The notes: generated by a model from the sequence alone, not told the origin. 64,000 nucleotides of DNA from Ornithinibacillus sp. 4-3 (GCF_040958695.1 NZ_CP162599.1:158001-222000), one strand, 5' to 3'. Counted from the first letter of the stretch, positions 1 through 9,069 are shown. Made by a program: numbers and translations.

Positions 1-695
1 TACATGGCTGGCCTTTAAGCCATAAACAGTTTGAATATCAGTTTAATGTTCTTCCAGCTATGGGTTATCGTTGTATTGGTATTGACTGGAGGGGCTTTGG
101 AAATTCAGATAAACCAATAGGTGATTATACATTTAACAAACTTGCAGATGATATCCGTCGAATAGTTGCTTCACTCCAATTAAATAACTTTACGCTTGTT
201 GGTCACTCTACTGGAGGAGCTATCGCCATTCGGTATATGTCCCGTCATAACAATTTCGGAGTATCAAAGCTTATTTTAATTGATGCGGCTGCTCCAACTG
301 GATTTACTACAGAAACGGCTAATAATTTTCTTAAAGACGTCTTAAATGACCGACCTAAAATGATACAGAATGTAATAGATAGTTTTTTCTTTCAGTATAT
401 AACAAAGTCATTTTCCAATTGGTTTTTGCAAATGGGATTACAAGCAGCAAGTTGGTCGACAACTGCTATTATAACTACCTTAAGGGATGAACAACTATAT
501 GCAGATCTTCCAAAAATTTATGTTCCTACTTTAATTATCCACGGTATCCATGATAAAGTTATTCCATTTTCTCAAGCTGAAACACTAAATGAAAAAATAA
601 GCAATTCACGGCTTGTTCCTTTTCAATATAGTGGTCATGGGCCTTTTTGGGAAGAACGTGATAAGTTTAATCAACTATTGACACAATTTATTTAG
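1..695 (+). CDS. alpha/beta hydrolase, 5'-truncated by window edge
   Basis: The reading frame is open from the left edge, so the gene starts outside the window; the first ATG inside the window (60) is internal. The frame read from base 3 begins HGWP, the usual oxyanion-hole motif of alpha/beta hydrolases. It continues with a GHSTGG nucleophile elbow (serine nucleophile), an acid loop HGIHDKVIP and a catalytic histidine in SGHGPFW, so the Ser-Asp-His triad is complete. No signal peptide can be judged. It resembles the cytoplasmic haloperoxidase/esterase-like family; the substrate cannot be inferred. A hairpin at 879-923 lies downstream. The last third of the gene's end region is repeated as a fragment near 2485-2678. 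Confidence 0.85.
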   Translation, partial: HGWPLSHKQFEYQFNVLPAMGYRCIGIDWRGFGNSDKPIGDYTFNKLADDIRRIVASLQLNNFTLVGHSTGGAIAIRYMSRHNNFGVSKLILIDAAAPTGFTTETANNFLKDVLNDRPKMIQNVIDSFFFQYITKSFSNWFLQMGLQAASWSTTAIITTLRDEQLYADLPKIYVPTLIIHGIHDKVIPFSQAETLNEKISNSRLVPFQYSGHGPFWEERDKFNQLLTQFI

Positions 696-797
696 TTTAG
701 GCATTGTCCATTTAATATATCCTTTTTATTCATACAAGTAATCCTCTTAAGCCCAAGATATATACTTATTTGATTTTTCTATGATAATGATAGGGAA
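603..797 (+). repeat. direct repeat copy 1 (hydrolase 3' end plus downstream)
   Basis: This stretch, spanning the last ~30 codons of the hydrolase and ~100 bases after its stop, is repeated in the same orientation at 2485-2678 with scattered substitutions. The MarR/CPBP gene pair lies between the copies. Confidence 0.85.
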
Positions 798-878
798 ATC
801 AATAAAACAATTCCTCACCATCATTTGGATAAAGTGATCCTTAATATTTTTATTTCCTAGCAACGGAGTTTTTGTGTT

Positions 879-923
879 AAAAAATGCCTAATTCCACGAA
901 AAAAAGTGGATTTAGGCATTTTT
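879..923. terminator. bidirectional Rho-independent terminator
   Basis: The arms AATGCCTAATTCCAC and GTGGATTTAGGCATT pair with one mismatch around an A-rich loop. A T-run follows on the plus strand and an A-run precedes, so it can serve both the upstream hydrolase and the convergent CPBP gene. Apart from this hairpin and the repeat copy, I see nothing coding in the 433-base gap 696-1128. Confidence 0.8.
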
Positions 924-1128
924 ACTTCAACTTCAATATTACTCAATTGTCAAATCAATTTGTAGAATCGAAGAAGGATTTGGTATGATAGCAAATTTTA
1001 TGATGAAGAAATCATCACTTTATCTTTTTCCATATTTATGGAAGGAAAATCTTTTTCTTTTAAAATCAAAAACTAAAACGCTGCAGATTTTAAGTCCCAT
1101 CCTAAGGATGTAGTTTAGTTTATTTTAA

Positions 1129-1833
1129 TCATTTATTCTGTTCACCTTTTAAAAATTTAATTTCAAACGGATATAAGATTAAATGAAAGCACATATGAAC
1201 TAGTATCGCAGCAAGGATACCATTATTATAAAATTGCCATCCACAAATAATACCTACAAGCATATTACCAATAAAGATGTAACTATACAGTGTAAATGAT
1301 TTTCCAGCTACTGAGGAACCTTGATAGTGCGCTAGTGTAAAAATCAAACTAGATACAACAATAGATATCCATACCGATATTCCTTCTGTTAGGAAAGATT
1401 GTGTTGCCCAAAGTAATAAACTCATTATTCCCCAACGAAAGATTAGCTCTTCCACTACACTTGCATATAGTATTCGATTCACGATGCCAATTGAATTTCT
1501 ATGTTTTTCAATCTTATAAAAAGCTTTACCTAAAAGAGGTTTATAGAAGACATAATAGATTAAAATATGTGTAATTGAACATCCAATACCTACTAAGGTA
1601 GCTTCTATCCAACTACTAATATAGATATTCTCCGCATGAAGACTTATTTTATTAATTAATGCGACACCCAAAGCTACAAATACACTTAGGAATACAAGTT
1701 GTAAAATAATAACTACAGTAATGGGCGCTTCTCTTTTTCCCGAAGTCGTTTTATTATTAAGCAAAATGGAAGAAATAATTGTACCAGGGATAGAGATAGA
1801 AACAAGAATTATAAACACTACCCAATTAAACAT
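1129..1833 (-). CDS. CPBP family intramembrane metalloprotease
   Basis: A multi-pass membrane protein of the CPBP (CAAX protease / bacteriocin-processing) family. It has the three signature motifs: EELIFRW (EExxxR), FTLAHYQG (FxxxH), and a final HMCFHLILYP segment (HxxxB type). These are the metal-coordinating residues of the glutamate-type intramembrane protease. About seven hydrophobic segments are visible. I place the start at the ATG at 1833, with a GAGGA Shine-Dalgarno, overlapping the MarR stop by 8 bases. A longer frame begins at a TTG at 1875 but would overlap MarR more and has a poorer ribosome site. Translational coupling to the MarR gene is likely. Members act in protein processing, immunity or toxin tolerance; the substrate here is unknown. 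Confidence 0.85.
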   Translation of the reverse strand: MFNWVVFIILVSISIPGTIISSILLNNKTTSGKREAPITVVIILQLVFLSVFVALGVALINKISLHAENIYISSWIEATLVGIGCSITHILIYYVFYKPLLGKAFYKIEKHRNSIGIVNRILYASVVEELIFRWGIMSLLLWATQSFLTEGISVWISIVVSSLIFTLAHYQGSSVAGKSFTLYSYIFIGNMLVGIICGWQFYNNGILAAILVHMCFHLILYPFEIKFLKGEQNK

Positions 1834-2278
1834 GATTAGAATCCTCAGTAATGATATTATACAATTTTTGGGCAAAATCCCTAAATTGCTTTGTTTCTTT
1901 TAAGGATAATTTAGAATAATACTTTTCTATAACCAAGTCATCCATTTCATCATATTTTTTAAAAAATTCCTTTCCTTTCCCGTCGATTCTTACCAAAATT
2001 TCCCTTCTATTTTGTGGGTTGATACTTCTTGAGACATAGTTTCCTTGCTCTAATTTATTAACAAGCTGACTTACTGAACTTATTGATAGCTGTAATTTTT
2101 GAGATATGTCTTGAACTTTTGCTGGTTCAATCTCATGAATAAGATGGAGTACCATAAACTGCTTTGGAGGGAGTTCAATATCTAATAAAGAGTAATAATT
2201 AATTACTAAATGATGGTTGATTTTATCAAATAATGAGAAACCCTCTTTAATGAAATCACCTTGGTTCAAATTATTCAC
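1826..2278 (-). CDS. MarR family transcriptional regulator
   Basis: A 150-residue protein with the MarR winged-helix domain in roughly residues 30-105. The recognition helix region reads DISQKLQLSISSVSQLVNKLEQ and the wing NPQNRREILVRIDGKG. It is the first gene of a two-gene operon with the overlapping CPBP protease. Upstream sits a consensus sigma-A promoter with a long palindrome just downstream of the -10 box, the expected place for an autorepressor operator. The ligand is unknown. MarR proteins usually act as dimeric repressors released by small phenolic, oxidative or antimicrobial signals. Confidence 0.9.
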   Translation of the reverse strand: MNNLNQGDFIKEGFSLFDKINHHLVINYYSLLDIELPPKQFMVLHLIHEIEPAKVQDISQKLQLSISSVSQLVNKLEQGNYVSRSINPQNRREILVRIDGKGKEFFKKYDEMDDLVIEKYYSKLSLKETKQFRDFAQKLYNIITEDSNHV

Positions 2279-2287
2279 CCCTTAGCA

Positions 2288-2363
2288 TTTATATACTTAA
2301 ACAGTTTATTAACATAAATTGTTTAAGTATATAAATTATAATAACATGTACTTGAATTGTCAA
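2288..2363 (-). promoter_or_regulatory. consensus promoter and 21-bp palindromic operator of marR-CPBP
   Basis: On the minus strand there is a perfect TTGACA (2358-2363), a 17-base spacer and a perfect TATAAT (2335-2340). Immediately downstream, 2288-2308 and 2315-2335 are 21-base inverted arms with one mismatch and a 6-base spacer, overlapping the -10. This is the classic geometry of a MarR autorepression operator. Confidence 0.85.
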
Positions 2364-2484
2364 GAGAGCTGATGTATTTTTTGTTGTAGATTGATGTATC
2401 CATACAAAAGGAGTACTAAGATCATTGCAGTTAGACTGCTATCATGAACAAGTTCTTTGATAATCTTGATGGGACATATCCGAT

Positions 2485-2678
2485 AATTCACAGCTTGTTC
2501 CTTTTCAATATAGTGGTCATGGGCCTTCTTGGGAAGAACATGATAAGTTTAATCAACTATTGACACAATTTATTTAGTTTAGGCATTCTCCATTTAATAT
2601 ATCCTTTTTATTGATACAAGTAATCATCTAAGCCTAATATACACACTTATTTGATTTTCCTATGATAACGATAGGGAA
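2485..2678 (+). pseudogene. duplicated 3' fragment of the alpha/beta hydrolase gene (repeat copy 2)
   Basis: The fragment matches 603-797 in the same orientation, including the SGHGP histidine region, the LTQFI-stop end and ~100 bases of 3' flank, with point differences. It has no start and no hydrolase core, so it cannot be functional. It marks the far boundary of the MarR/CPBP module and implies duplication or insertion at the 3' end of the hydrolase gene. Confidence 0.8.
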
Positions 2679-2685
2679 TATGATA

Positions 2686-2715
2686 TTGTTTACGCTTCGC
2701 GGTTGCTCCTATAAT
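2686..2715 (+). promoter_or_regulatory. promoter of thioredoxin-like gene
   Basis: TTGTTT, an 18-base spacer and TATAAT lie 45 bases upstream of the start, followed by an AAGGAGATGATTTG ribosome site. Confidence 0.5.
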
Positions 2716-2759
2716 AAAATTAAGTATTAATACTACAAAATTTTAAGGAGATGATTTGA

Positions 2760-2996
2760 ATGACAAAAGCTGTTTTTTATCATGCAGGATGTCCAGTTTG
2801 TGTGGATGCGGAGCAAGTAGTTCTTGACTATCTTGACAAATCAAAAATTACTATAGAAATCGTGCATCTTGGTACAGATCAAAATCGAATTGAAGAAGCG
2901 GAGAAGGCGGGTGTGAAATCCGTTCCAGCATTATTAATTGGCGAAAATGTATATCATATCAATTATGGCGCGAGTCTAGATGAGGTTAAAGGATAA
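2760..2996 (+). CDS. thioredoxin-family / glutaredoxin-like small protein
   Basis: A 78-residue cytoplasmic thioredoxin fold. The redox motif CPVC lies near residues 11-14, followed by an alpha helix, and the cis-proline loop is VKSVPALLI. It is shorter than thioredoxin (~105 residues), like the small glutaredoxin/NrdH-like proteins of bacilli. The start follows a strong AAGGAG site. It stands alone between the decayed hydrolase fragment and a terminator. The role is presumably thiol-disulfide exchange, but the partner is not evident. Confidence 0.85.
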   Translation: MTKAVFYHAGCPVCVDAEQVVLDYLDKSKITIEIVHLGTDQNRIEEAEKAGVKSVPALLIGENVYHINYGASLDEVKG

Positions 2997-3004
2997 TATC
3001 AAAA

Positions 3005-3036
3005 AGAAGGTGCTCCTGAGCGCCTTCTCTTGTTTT
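3005..3036 (+). terminator. Rho-independent terminator
   Basis: AGAAGGTGCT and AGCGCCTTCT pair around CCTG with one G-T wobble, followed by CTTGTTTT. Confidence 0.8.
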
Positions 3037-3072
3037 AGATTTATATTATACCTTTACGATACGCTTAGATGC

Positions 3073-3969
3073 CTAACTAAAGCTTTTACCCTTGACTGTT
3101 GTAATCAATTGTTCCATAAAGACACGACTAGCTGCACATAAGTATTTATTCTTTCGATAAATGATACCAATCTGAGTGGTAATTACCGGATCTTGAATCG
3201 GAATCGTTTGAATTTGTGGATGATCAAGATAATCTAAGTAAGCTTTTGGTAATATCGTGATGCCAACGCCCTCGCTAACCATATTGATGATTGTTTCCAT
3301 TGTCGTTATTTCTAGTAAAGGCTGGGGAGTGAAACCCATGGAACGACACTGCTCATTAATCACTTGTCGCAAGAAATAGGTGTCAGGTAATAAGACAGAA
3401 GGCGTATCTTTGAGAATATAAGGTGTTACAAATGCTTCTTCCGCAATGGGATGACCGATAGGTGCTGCCAAAGCAAGATTTTCTTTATAGAGCGGAATCA
3501 CTTCCAGGTCTTCATGCTCCATAGGTAAAAATACAATACCCAAATCAAGTTCATTTTGTAGTAGCCCTTTGTAAATATCACCAGTCCGTAGCCCATGCAC
3601 AGAGAGCTCTACATTGGGATAATCATGCTGAAATCCGATAACAGTGGGGGGAAGCAAGTAATTAATAACCGTTAGAAGTGCACCAATTTTCAGTGTGCCT
3701 CTCTTTAGTCCTTGCAGTTCGCTAATCGCCGCACTTGCCTGTGAAAGTTCATGAACCACATTGTAGCTATGATGTAGCAATATTTTTCCTGCTTCTGTGA
3801 GCGCGTTTTTCTTACCAATGCGATCAAACAAGGGCATACCCACCTCATGCTCTAGCAAGCGAATTTGTTGACTTAGAGAGGGCTGGGCGATGCCAAGCTT
3901 TTCGGCAGCACGAGTAAAATGTAGTTCTTCACATAAAGTCATAAAATATTCCAATTGCCTTAGTTCCAT
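3073..3969 (-). CDS. LysR family transcriptional regulator
   Basis: A 298-residue LysR-type regulator. The N-terminal winged helix-turn-helix contains MELRQLEYFMTLCEELHFT and AAEKLGIAQPSLSQQIRLLE. The C-terminal effector domain spans about residues 90-290 with the usual two alpha/beta lobes. It resembles the CynR/CysL-like group, but no cognate operon is adjacent: the divergent neighbour is a MOSC protein more than 360 bases away. An inverted repeat (4008-4016 with 4042-4050) lies in its own upstream region and could be the autoregulatory site. The effector is unknown. Confidence 0.9.
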   Translation of the reverse strand: MELRQLEYFMTLCEELHFTRAAEKLGIAQPSLSQQIRLLEHEVGMPLFDRIGKKNALTEAGKILLHHSYNVVHELSQASAAISELQGLKRGTLKIGALLTVINYLLPPTVIGFQHDYPNVELSVHGLRTGDIYKGLLQNELDLGIVFLPMEHEDLEVIPLYKENLALAAPIGHPIAEEAFVTPYILKDTPSVLLPDTYFLRQVINEQCRSMGFTPQPLLEITTMETIINMVSEGVGITILPKAYLDYLDHPQIQTIPIQDPVITTQIGIIYRKNKYLCAASRVFMEQLITTVKGKSFS

Positions 3970-4007
3970 TTGGCTTCCTCCTGAATTTACTTCTAAATAA
4001 TAGGCAT

Positions 4008-4050
4008 ATTCTATTATTATATACTAATCTATAACAATATCTAATAGAAT
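4008..4050 (-). promoter_or_regulatory. inverted repeat upstream of the LysR gene
   Basis: ATTCTATTA (4008-4016) and TAATAGAAT (4042-4050) are perfect 9-base arms, 39-81 bases upstream of the LysR start. A LysR binding role is inferred. The rest of the 368-base gap 3970-4337 shows no gene or clear structure. Confidence 0.4.
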
Positions 4051-4337
4051 CAAGAGAAGGGGAATGGAACAAGTTTATAGCTAGGGCGGGCTTTTAGGTT
4101 TGTTACACAAATTCTTTCTCCAATTAAGAAGGAATACTTAGTTTACTGTGAGCAGTCTATTCATTGTGAAAGTAACTTGGAAGGTTACACAGGAGACATG
4201 CTTCTAGTAAAAAGGAAGGATATAATCATGCTATTCCATTTCTGTGGACGAAAGTTGAGTCCATAAAATATTTTAATATAGCTTGGAAAAATTAGTAGTT
4301 CATCTCTAGTACTTTAACCAAAAGGAGTTTGATATTG

Positions 4338-5048
4338 ATGAGTCAACCTATCATAGAAAAAATAATGGTTGGTAAGCCAAAATCTTATGGGCAAAAAGAA
4401 GCAAAACAACCAATGGACCGTGAGTGGACTAGTGCGATTGTGAAGGAAGCTGTCCAAGGTAAGGTTTGGGCGGGAAAAACAAATATTCATGGGGATGGGC
4501 AAGCCGACCTCAAACATCATGGAGGACCAGAAAAAGCAATATTTGTCTATCCTATCTCTCATTATGATTATTGGCAAAAGAAGCTGCAAAAAAACGACTT
4601 TACTATTGGTGCTTTTGGTGAAAACTTAGCTGTTAAACACATTACTGAAGCCGACCTGTGTATCGGTGATATTTTCCATATCGGTGAAGCTATCGTACAA
4701 GTTTCACAACCTAGACAACCTTGTTGGAAGCCAGCGAGGCGCTGGAAGGTTAAAGACTTAGCTTTACAAATACAACAACAAGGCATGACAGGCTGGTATT
4801 TTCGTGTTCTTAAAGAAGGTGAAATTCAAGCAGGAGATTATCTTCGACTTCGAGAAAGGCCTTTTTCTGAATGGACAGTAGCTAGATGTAATGATATTAT
4901 GCATAACCAAAAACATGATTTGGAATTAGCAGCTAGACTTGCTGCTTGTGAACTTCTTGCACCTAACTGGCGTAATACTTTAAGCAAACGAGCACAGGTT
5001 GGGGACAAGTTAGATATTCGTAATCGGGTAATCGGTCCAAATGAATAA
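4338..5048 (+). CDS. MOSC domain-containing protein (YiiM/YflK-like)
   Basis: A 236-residue MOSC (molybdenum cofactor sulfurase C-terminal) protein. It has the conserved HHGGPEKA motif (about residues 60-67) and the single conserved cysteine in QPRQPCWKP (C129) that marks MOSC sulfur-carrier or Moco-binding proteins. The C-terminal ~70 residues match the extra helical domain of the YiiM group, linked to detoxification of N-hydroxylated bases with molybdenum cofactor. I chose the ATG at 4338, with AAAGGAG 11 bases upstream. A TTG three codons earlier is too close to that site. It is monocistronic. Confidence 0.85.
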   Translation: MSQPIIEKIMVGKPKSYGQKEAKQPMDREWTSAIVKEAVQGKVWAGKTNIHGDGQADLKHHGGPEKAIFVYPISHYDYWQKKLQKNDFTIGAFGENLAVKHITEADLCIGDIFHIGEAIVQVSQPRQPCWKPARRWKVKDLALQIQQQGMTGWYFRVLKEGEIQAGDYLRLRERPFSEWTVARCNDIMHNQKHDLELAARLAACELLAPNWRNTLSKRAQVGDKLDIRNRVIGPNE

Positions 5049-5310
5049 CCGTAATGGTGGCAGACATTCTTAAAGTGTGTCGCAGTGAAATATAGATTTA
5101 ATTGCCATAATATGATCACTACTAATATATCATTCCACTTTCAACATGCATTAAAAGATGCAATTCTTCATCATTCTATTTTCAAGAAGAGGAATAGATC
5201 TTCGGATTTGAGAAAAAGTAAGTGTAATTATAGGATTTATAAGCAAACTACTTAAGAACAATAATCCTATATACAAAAGAAGTATCTATTTAACAAAAAG
5301 GAGAATGATG

Positions 5311-6084
5311 ATGAATAAAGTAGCTATTGTTACTGGTTCTGCTGGAGGTTTGGGGAAAGGCATAGCAGAGAGATTATGCACAGATGGTTTTAAAGTGGTA
5401 TTACATGATATAAATGAAGCATTGCTTAATGAAACAGTTGCAGAATTCAAAGAAAAAAACTTTGAAGTTATCGGTGTCAAAGGTGATGTATCTATCCGAG
5501 AAGACCAATTTAATTTAGTTAAAGCAGCAGTGGATGAGTTTGGTCATGTAGATGTATTGGTAAACAATGCAGGTATAGAAGCAGTTTCTCCAATTCTGAA
5601 AATCACGGAAGAACAGCTTGAACGATTATTTAAAATTAATGTGAATGGTGTAGTCTATGGTACACAAGCGGCAGCTGAGCAGTTTATCAAGCAGGAAACA
5701 AAAGGAAAGATAATTAATGCTTGTAGTATCGCTGGTCATGAATCATATGAAATGCTAGGCACATATTCTGCAACGAAGCATGCTGTAAAATCTTTCACAC
5801 ATTCAGCTGCTAAAGAATTTGCTAAGCATAAAATAACAGTAAATGCATATTGTCCTGGTGTTGCAAAAACAAAAATGTGGGATAGAATTGACGAAGAAAT
5901 GGTTAAATACAGCGATGATTTAAAGCCAGGCGAAGCTTTTGAGCAATTTTCTGCAGGAATTGCCTTGAAACGATTTCAAACACCTAAAGATGTTGCTGAT
6001 CTAGTTTCTTTCCTAGCGTCTGATGACTCTGATTATATTACTGGTCAAGCGATTGTAACAGACGGTGGTTTAGTATATAGATAA
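5311..6084 (+). CDS. butA: short-chain dehydrogenase, acetoin/diacetyl reductase (2,3-butanediol dehydrogenase) type
   Basis: A 257-residue classical SDR. It has the Rossmann motif [10 protein letters not shown] (8-17), NNAG (85-88), and catalytic Ser139, Tyr152 and Lys156 (YSATK). The C-terminal stretch [17 protein letters not shown] and the SDYITGQ end are characteristic of acetoin reductase / meso-butanediol dehydrogenase (ButA/BudC). Predicted reaction: NADH-dependent reduction of diacetyl or acetoin. Three in-frame ATGs occur (5305, 5308, 5311); the last has the best spacing from AAAAAGGAG and matches the usual N-terminus. A strong terminator follows, so it is monocistronic. The exact substrate is inferred; the SDR call itself is certain. 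Confidence 0.85.
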   Translation: MNKVAIVTGSAGGLGKGIAERLCTDGFKVVLHDINEALLNETVAEFKEKNFEVIGVKGDVSIREDQFNLVKAAVDEFGHVDVLVNNAGIEAVSPILKITEEQLERLFKINVNGVVYGTQAAAEQFIKQETKGKIINACSIAGHESYEMLGTYSATKHAVKSFTHSAAKEFAKHKITVNAYCPGVAKTKMWDRIDEEMVKYSDDLKPGEAFEQFSAGIALKRFQTPKDVADLVSFLASDDSDYITGQAIVTDGGLVYR

Positions 6085-6169
6085 TAACTCGCTTCATAGC
6101 TTTACTAAAGTCTTCTCTTCTACAGAGGAAGTTTGGCCAAATCTTATTGAAAAAAAGTTATATATATAT

Positions 6170-6214
6170 AAAAGAGCCATTCAAAGTTGATTTCCAACTT
6201 TGAATGGCTCTTTT
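6170..6214. terminator. strong terminator between butA-like gene and ppdK
   Basis: Near-perfect arms AAAGAGCCATTCAAAGTTG and CAACTTTGAATGGCTCTTTT with a 4-5 base loop; suited to the plus-strand gene and possibly the convergent ppdK. Confidence 0.9.
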
Positions 6215-6321
6215 GTAGTATTTATCTTTTAGATGCACGGCTTTACAGATGGGGAATAAATGCCTGTCATTTTTAGTAAAAGATGTATTCATTGACTTCC
6301 TTCATCATCTACTCAAACATC

Positions 6322-8931
6322 CTAGCTTTCAATACTCGCCTGCGCTACAGCTAAGCGTGCAGCTGGAATTCGATATGGTGAGCAAGAGACATAATCAATA
6401 CCAATTTTTTGGAAGAATGGGATTGATTTTGGATCTCCACCTACTTCCCCGCAAATACCAATCAATATATTTTCTTTTGTTTCTCGAGCTTTTTGGACCG
6501 CTATTTTAATTAATTCCCCTACGCCGTTTTGATCAAGCGTTTGAAAGGGGTCTTGTGTGATAATATCTTTTTCCTTATAAGTATTAATGAATTTTCCAAT
6601 ATCATCTCTTGAAAAGCCATATGTCATTTGGGTTAAGTCATTTGTTCCAAAGCTAAAGAAATCAGCATTTTTAGCAAGCTGGTCTGCAATTAGACAAGTT
6701 CGAGGTAATTCAATCATTGTGCCAATTTCATAAGAAATAGGCTCCATTTCATGTTGTTGGAATACTGCCTCAATCTTATCGATTAACATGTCTTTTAAAA
6801 AGGTTAACTCTGATTCCTCAGCAATTAAGGGAATCATGATTTCAGGAACAATGTTATGTCCTTCTTGTGTTAATTGGATAACACTATTAAAAATAGCTTC
6901 TACCTGCATTTGGTAAATTTGTGGTTCGGTGATTCCTAATCGACATCCGCGATGGCCTAGCATAGGGTTCGTTTCCTGAAGTTGCTCAATTTGTTTTTTG
7001 ATAGCAGAAGCAGGCTTATCTAGTTTTTTAGCTAATTGTTCCATTTCAGTTGTCTCATGCGGTAAGAATTCATGCATTGGTGGATCAAGTAAACGAATAA
7101 CTAGTGGTTTGTCTTGAACCGTTTGGAACATTTGATAAAAATCATCCTGTTGAAAGGCAAGTAATCGTTCTAACGCTAGTTTCATTTCGCCTTCATTCTT
7201 TGCTAAAATTAAACGTCTCATTTCTAGAACTCGTTCTTCTCCAAAAAACATATGCTCCGTTCTAGCTAAACCAATACCAGTTGCTCCAAATTCCATAGCA
7301 GTTGCTAAATCTTGAGGTGTTTCAGCATTTGCTCTCACCTTTAATGTAGCAAATTCATCCGCCCAAGTAAGTAATACTTGAAGGTTCTGATCATTGTCGG
7401 CAATTACGGTTGGAATACTACCTAAATATACATTTCCAGCACTTCCATCAACAGAGATAATATCTCCCTCAGTTAATTTCTGATCTCCGCAAATAATTGT
7501 TTTTGCTTCTTCATTAACAGAAAAGGCTTCACAACCTGTTATACAACAAGTTCCCATTCCACGAGCAACTACAGCAGCATGAGATGTCATGCCTCCGCGG
7601 CTAGTAACAATAGCCTCACTAACAATCATTCCTTCGATATCTTCTGGAGAAGTTTCTTGACGTACTAAAATTACTTTTTTACCGAGATTATGATATTCCT
7701 TTGCCTTTTCAGCAGTAAAAACAATTTCACCTGTAGCTGCACCTGGGCTAGCAGGCAATCCTTGTGCTAATAATGGAGCATTTTCAACTTTTGTAGCATC
7801 GAAGATAGGATGAATTAATTGATCAATGGTATCTGGTGTAACACGTAAAAGGGCTTCTTTTTTAGAAATAAGTTTTTCTTCTACTAAATCTAACGCGGTT
7901 TTTAAAGTAGCTTTAGCCGTACGTTTCCCATTTCTAGTTTGAAGAATAAATAATTTACCATTTTCAATCGTAAATTCGATATCTTGCATATCTTTATAGT
8001 GCTTCTCTAGAATATTGGCATATTTGACAAAGTCAGTATAGGCTTCAGGGAGTATGTCATTTAATACTTCGATTGGTTCTGGTGTCCGAATTCCAGCAAC
8101 TACATCTTCACCTTGGGCATTAATTAAAAACTCACCGAACATTTTATTCTCTCCAGTAGCTGGATTTCTAGTGAATACTACTCCAGTACCACTGGTATTA
8201 CCACTATTACCAAAAACCATGGATTGAATGTTTACAGCAGTTCCTAAATGATGAGGAATATCATGCAATTCACGATAAACCTTTGCTCGTTGATTATTCC
8301 ATGATTTAAAAACAGCTTTAGTTGCTTCTGTTAATTGATCTATCGGATTTTGTGGAAAAACAATATTATTTTCTGCATATAGTTGTTTATAAGCTTCAAT
8401 TAATTGTTGGTGTTCATCCACTTCAAAATAATCAACTTGTTTATCCAACTGTATTTCCATTTTCTGAAGCAATAAATTATATTTTTCCTTATTAATATCA
8501 TAAACAACATCGCCAAACATTTGTAATAACCGACGGTAACAGTCATAGGCAAATGCTGTGCTAGTTAGTTTAGCTAAAGATTGCACTCTAGAATCATTTA
8601 GCCCTAGGTTCAAAATGGTATCCATCATACCAGGCATGGAGGAGGCAGCACCACTTCGAACAGAAACGAGTAAAAGATTTTCATTTTTCGTGAAGGATTT
8701 TCCCGTTTGATTTTCTAGTTTATCAATTGCTTTTAAAATTTCATCTTTTAAATCTGAATCGAAAAAGGAAGGCGTTTTTAAATAGTTCATACAGCTTTCA
8801 GTAGTTATGGTAAATCCCGGTGGAACTGGTAAACCAAGATTAGTCATTTCAGCCAAATTTGCACCTTTACCTCCTAGAAGTTCTTTCTCATCACTGCGAC
8901 CTTCTTCAAAAAAGTAAACTAACTTTGTCAT
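6322..8931 (-). CDS. ppdK: pyruvate, phosphate dikinase
   Basis: An 869-residue enzyme converting PEP, AMP and PPi to and from pyruvate, ATP and Pi. The N-terminal ATP-grasp domain has GGKGANLAEM and the SVRSGAASSMPGMMDTILNLG segment. The swivelling phosphohistidine domain has GGMTSHAAVVARGMG (catalytic histidine) and the regulatory threonine two residues before it. The C-terminal PEP/pyruvate barrel has GTNDLTQ and the near-terminal GICGEVGGDP. Length is normal for the family. The start is the ATG at 8931 behind AGGAGGCATTAT; the frame extends 27 codons upstream without a ribosome site. It is divergent from ccpN-yqfL, whose products control PPDK by transcription (inferred) and by phosphorylation (known family function). 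Confidence 0.97.
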   Translation of the reverse strand: MTKLVYFFEEGRSDEKELLGGKGANLAEMTNLGLPVPPGFTITTESCMNYLKTPSFFDSDLKDEILKAIDKLENQTGKSFTKNENLLLVSVRSGAASSMPGMMDTILNLGLNDSRVQSLAKLTSTAFAYDCYRRLLQMFGDVVYDINKEKYNLLLQKMEIQLDKQVDYFEVDEHQQLIEAYKQLYAENNIVFPQNPIDQLTEATKAVFKSWNNQRAKVYRELHDIPHHLGTAVNIQSMVFGNSGNTSGTGVVFTRNPATGENKMFGEFLINAQGEDVVAGIRTPEPIEVLNDILPEAYTDFVKYANILEKHYKDMQDIEFTIENGKLFILQTRNGKRTAKATLKTALDLVEEKLISKKEALLRVTPDTIDQLIHPIFDATKVENAPLLAQGLPASPGAATGEIVFTAEKAKEYHNLGKKVILVRQETSPEDIEGMIVSEAIVTSRGGMTSHAAVVARGMGTCCITGCEAFSVNEEAKTIICGDQKLTEGDIISVDGSAGNVYLGSIPTVIADNDQNLQVLLTWADEFATLKVRANAETPQDLATAMEFGATGIGLARTEHMFFGEERVLEMRRLILAKNEGEMKLALERLLAFQQDDFYQMFQTVQDKPLVIRLLDPPMHEFLPHETTEMEQLAKKLDKPASAIKKQIEQLQETNPMLGHRGCRLGITEPQIYQMQVEAIFNSVIQLTQEGHNIVPEIMIPLIAEESELTFLKDMLIDKIEAVFQQHEMEPISYEIGTMIELPRTCLIADQLAKNADFFSFGTNDLTQMTYGFSRDDIGKFINTYKEKDIITQDPFQTLDQNGVGELIKIAVQKARETKENILIGICGEVGGDPKSIPFFQKIGIDYVSCSPYRIPAARLAVAQASIES

Positions 8932-8955
8932 ATAATGCCTCCTATTTTTTAAATA

Positions 8956-9006
8956 TGTGTCACATTTAACTGATTTAATCTTAATATGACATAATATATT
9001 TGTCAA
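8956..9006 (-). promoter_or_regulatory. ppdK promoter with candidate CcpN operators
   Basis: On the minus strand, TTGACA (9001-9006), a 17-base spacer and TAAGAT (8978-8983). Two plus-strand sites match the B. subtilis CcpN consensus TRTGHYATAYW at 10 of 11 positions: TATGACATAAT (8985-8995), inside the spacer, and TGTGTCACATT (8956-8966), just downstream of the expected transcription start. The consensus comes from recall of the published CcpN work; binding here is inferred. Confidence 0.65.
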
Positions 9007-9041
9007 TATCATAAATGATACGTCATATATAAGACATGTTA

Positions 9042-9069
9042 TTGAATAATTATCTTATATATGTATAAT
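9042..9069 (+). promoter_or_regulatory. ccpN-yqfL promoter
   Basis: TTGAAT, a 16-base spacer and a perfect TATAAT, 48 bases upstream of the ccpN start. Confidence 0.65.

Noticed and set aside
775..800. Possible Fur box near TGATAATGATAGGGAAATC
   Set aside because: Only half of the 19-bp consensus matches, it lies downstream of a gene, and the copy at 2660-2680 is equally degenerate.
1834..1875. Longer CPBP start at TTG 1875
   Set aside because: It would overlap MarR by 50 bases with a weak ribosome site; ATG 1833 has GAGGA at proper spacing.
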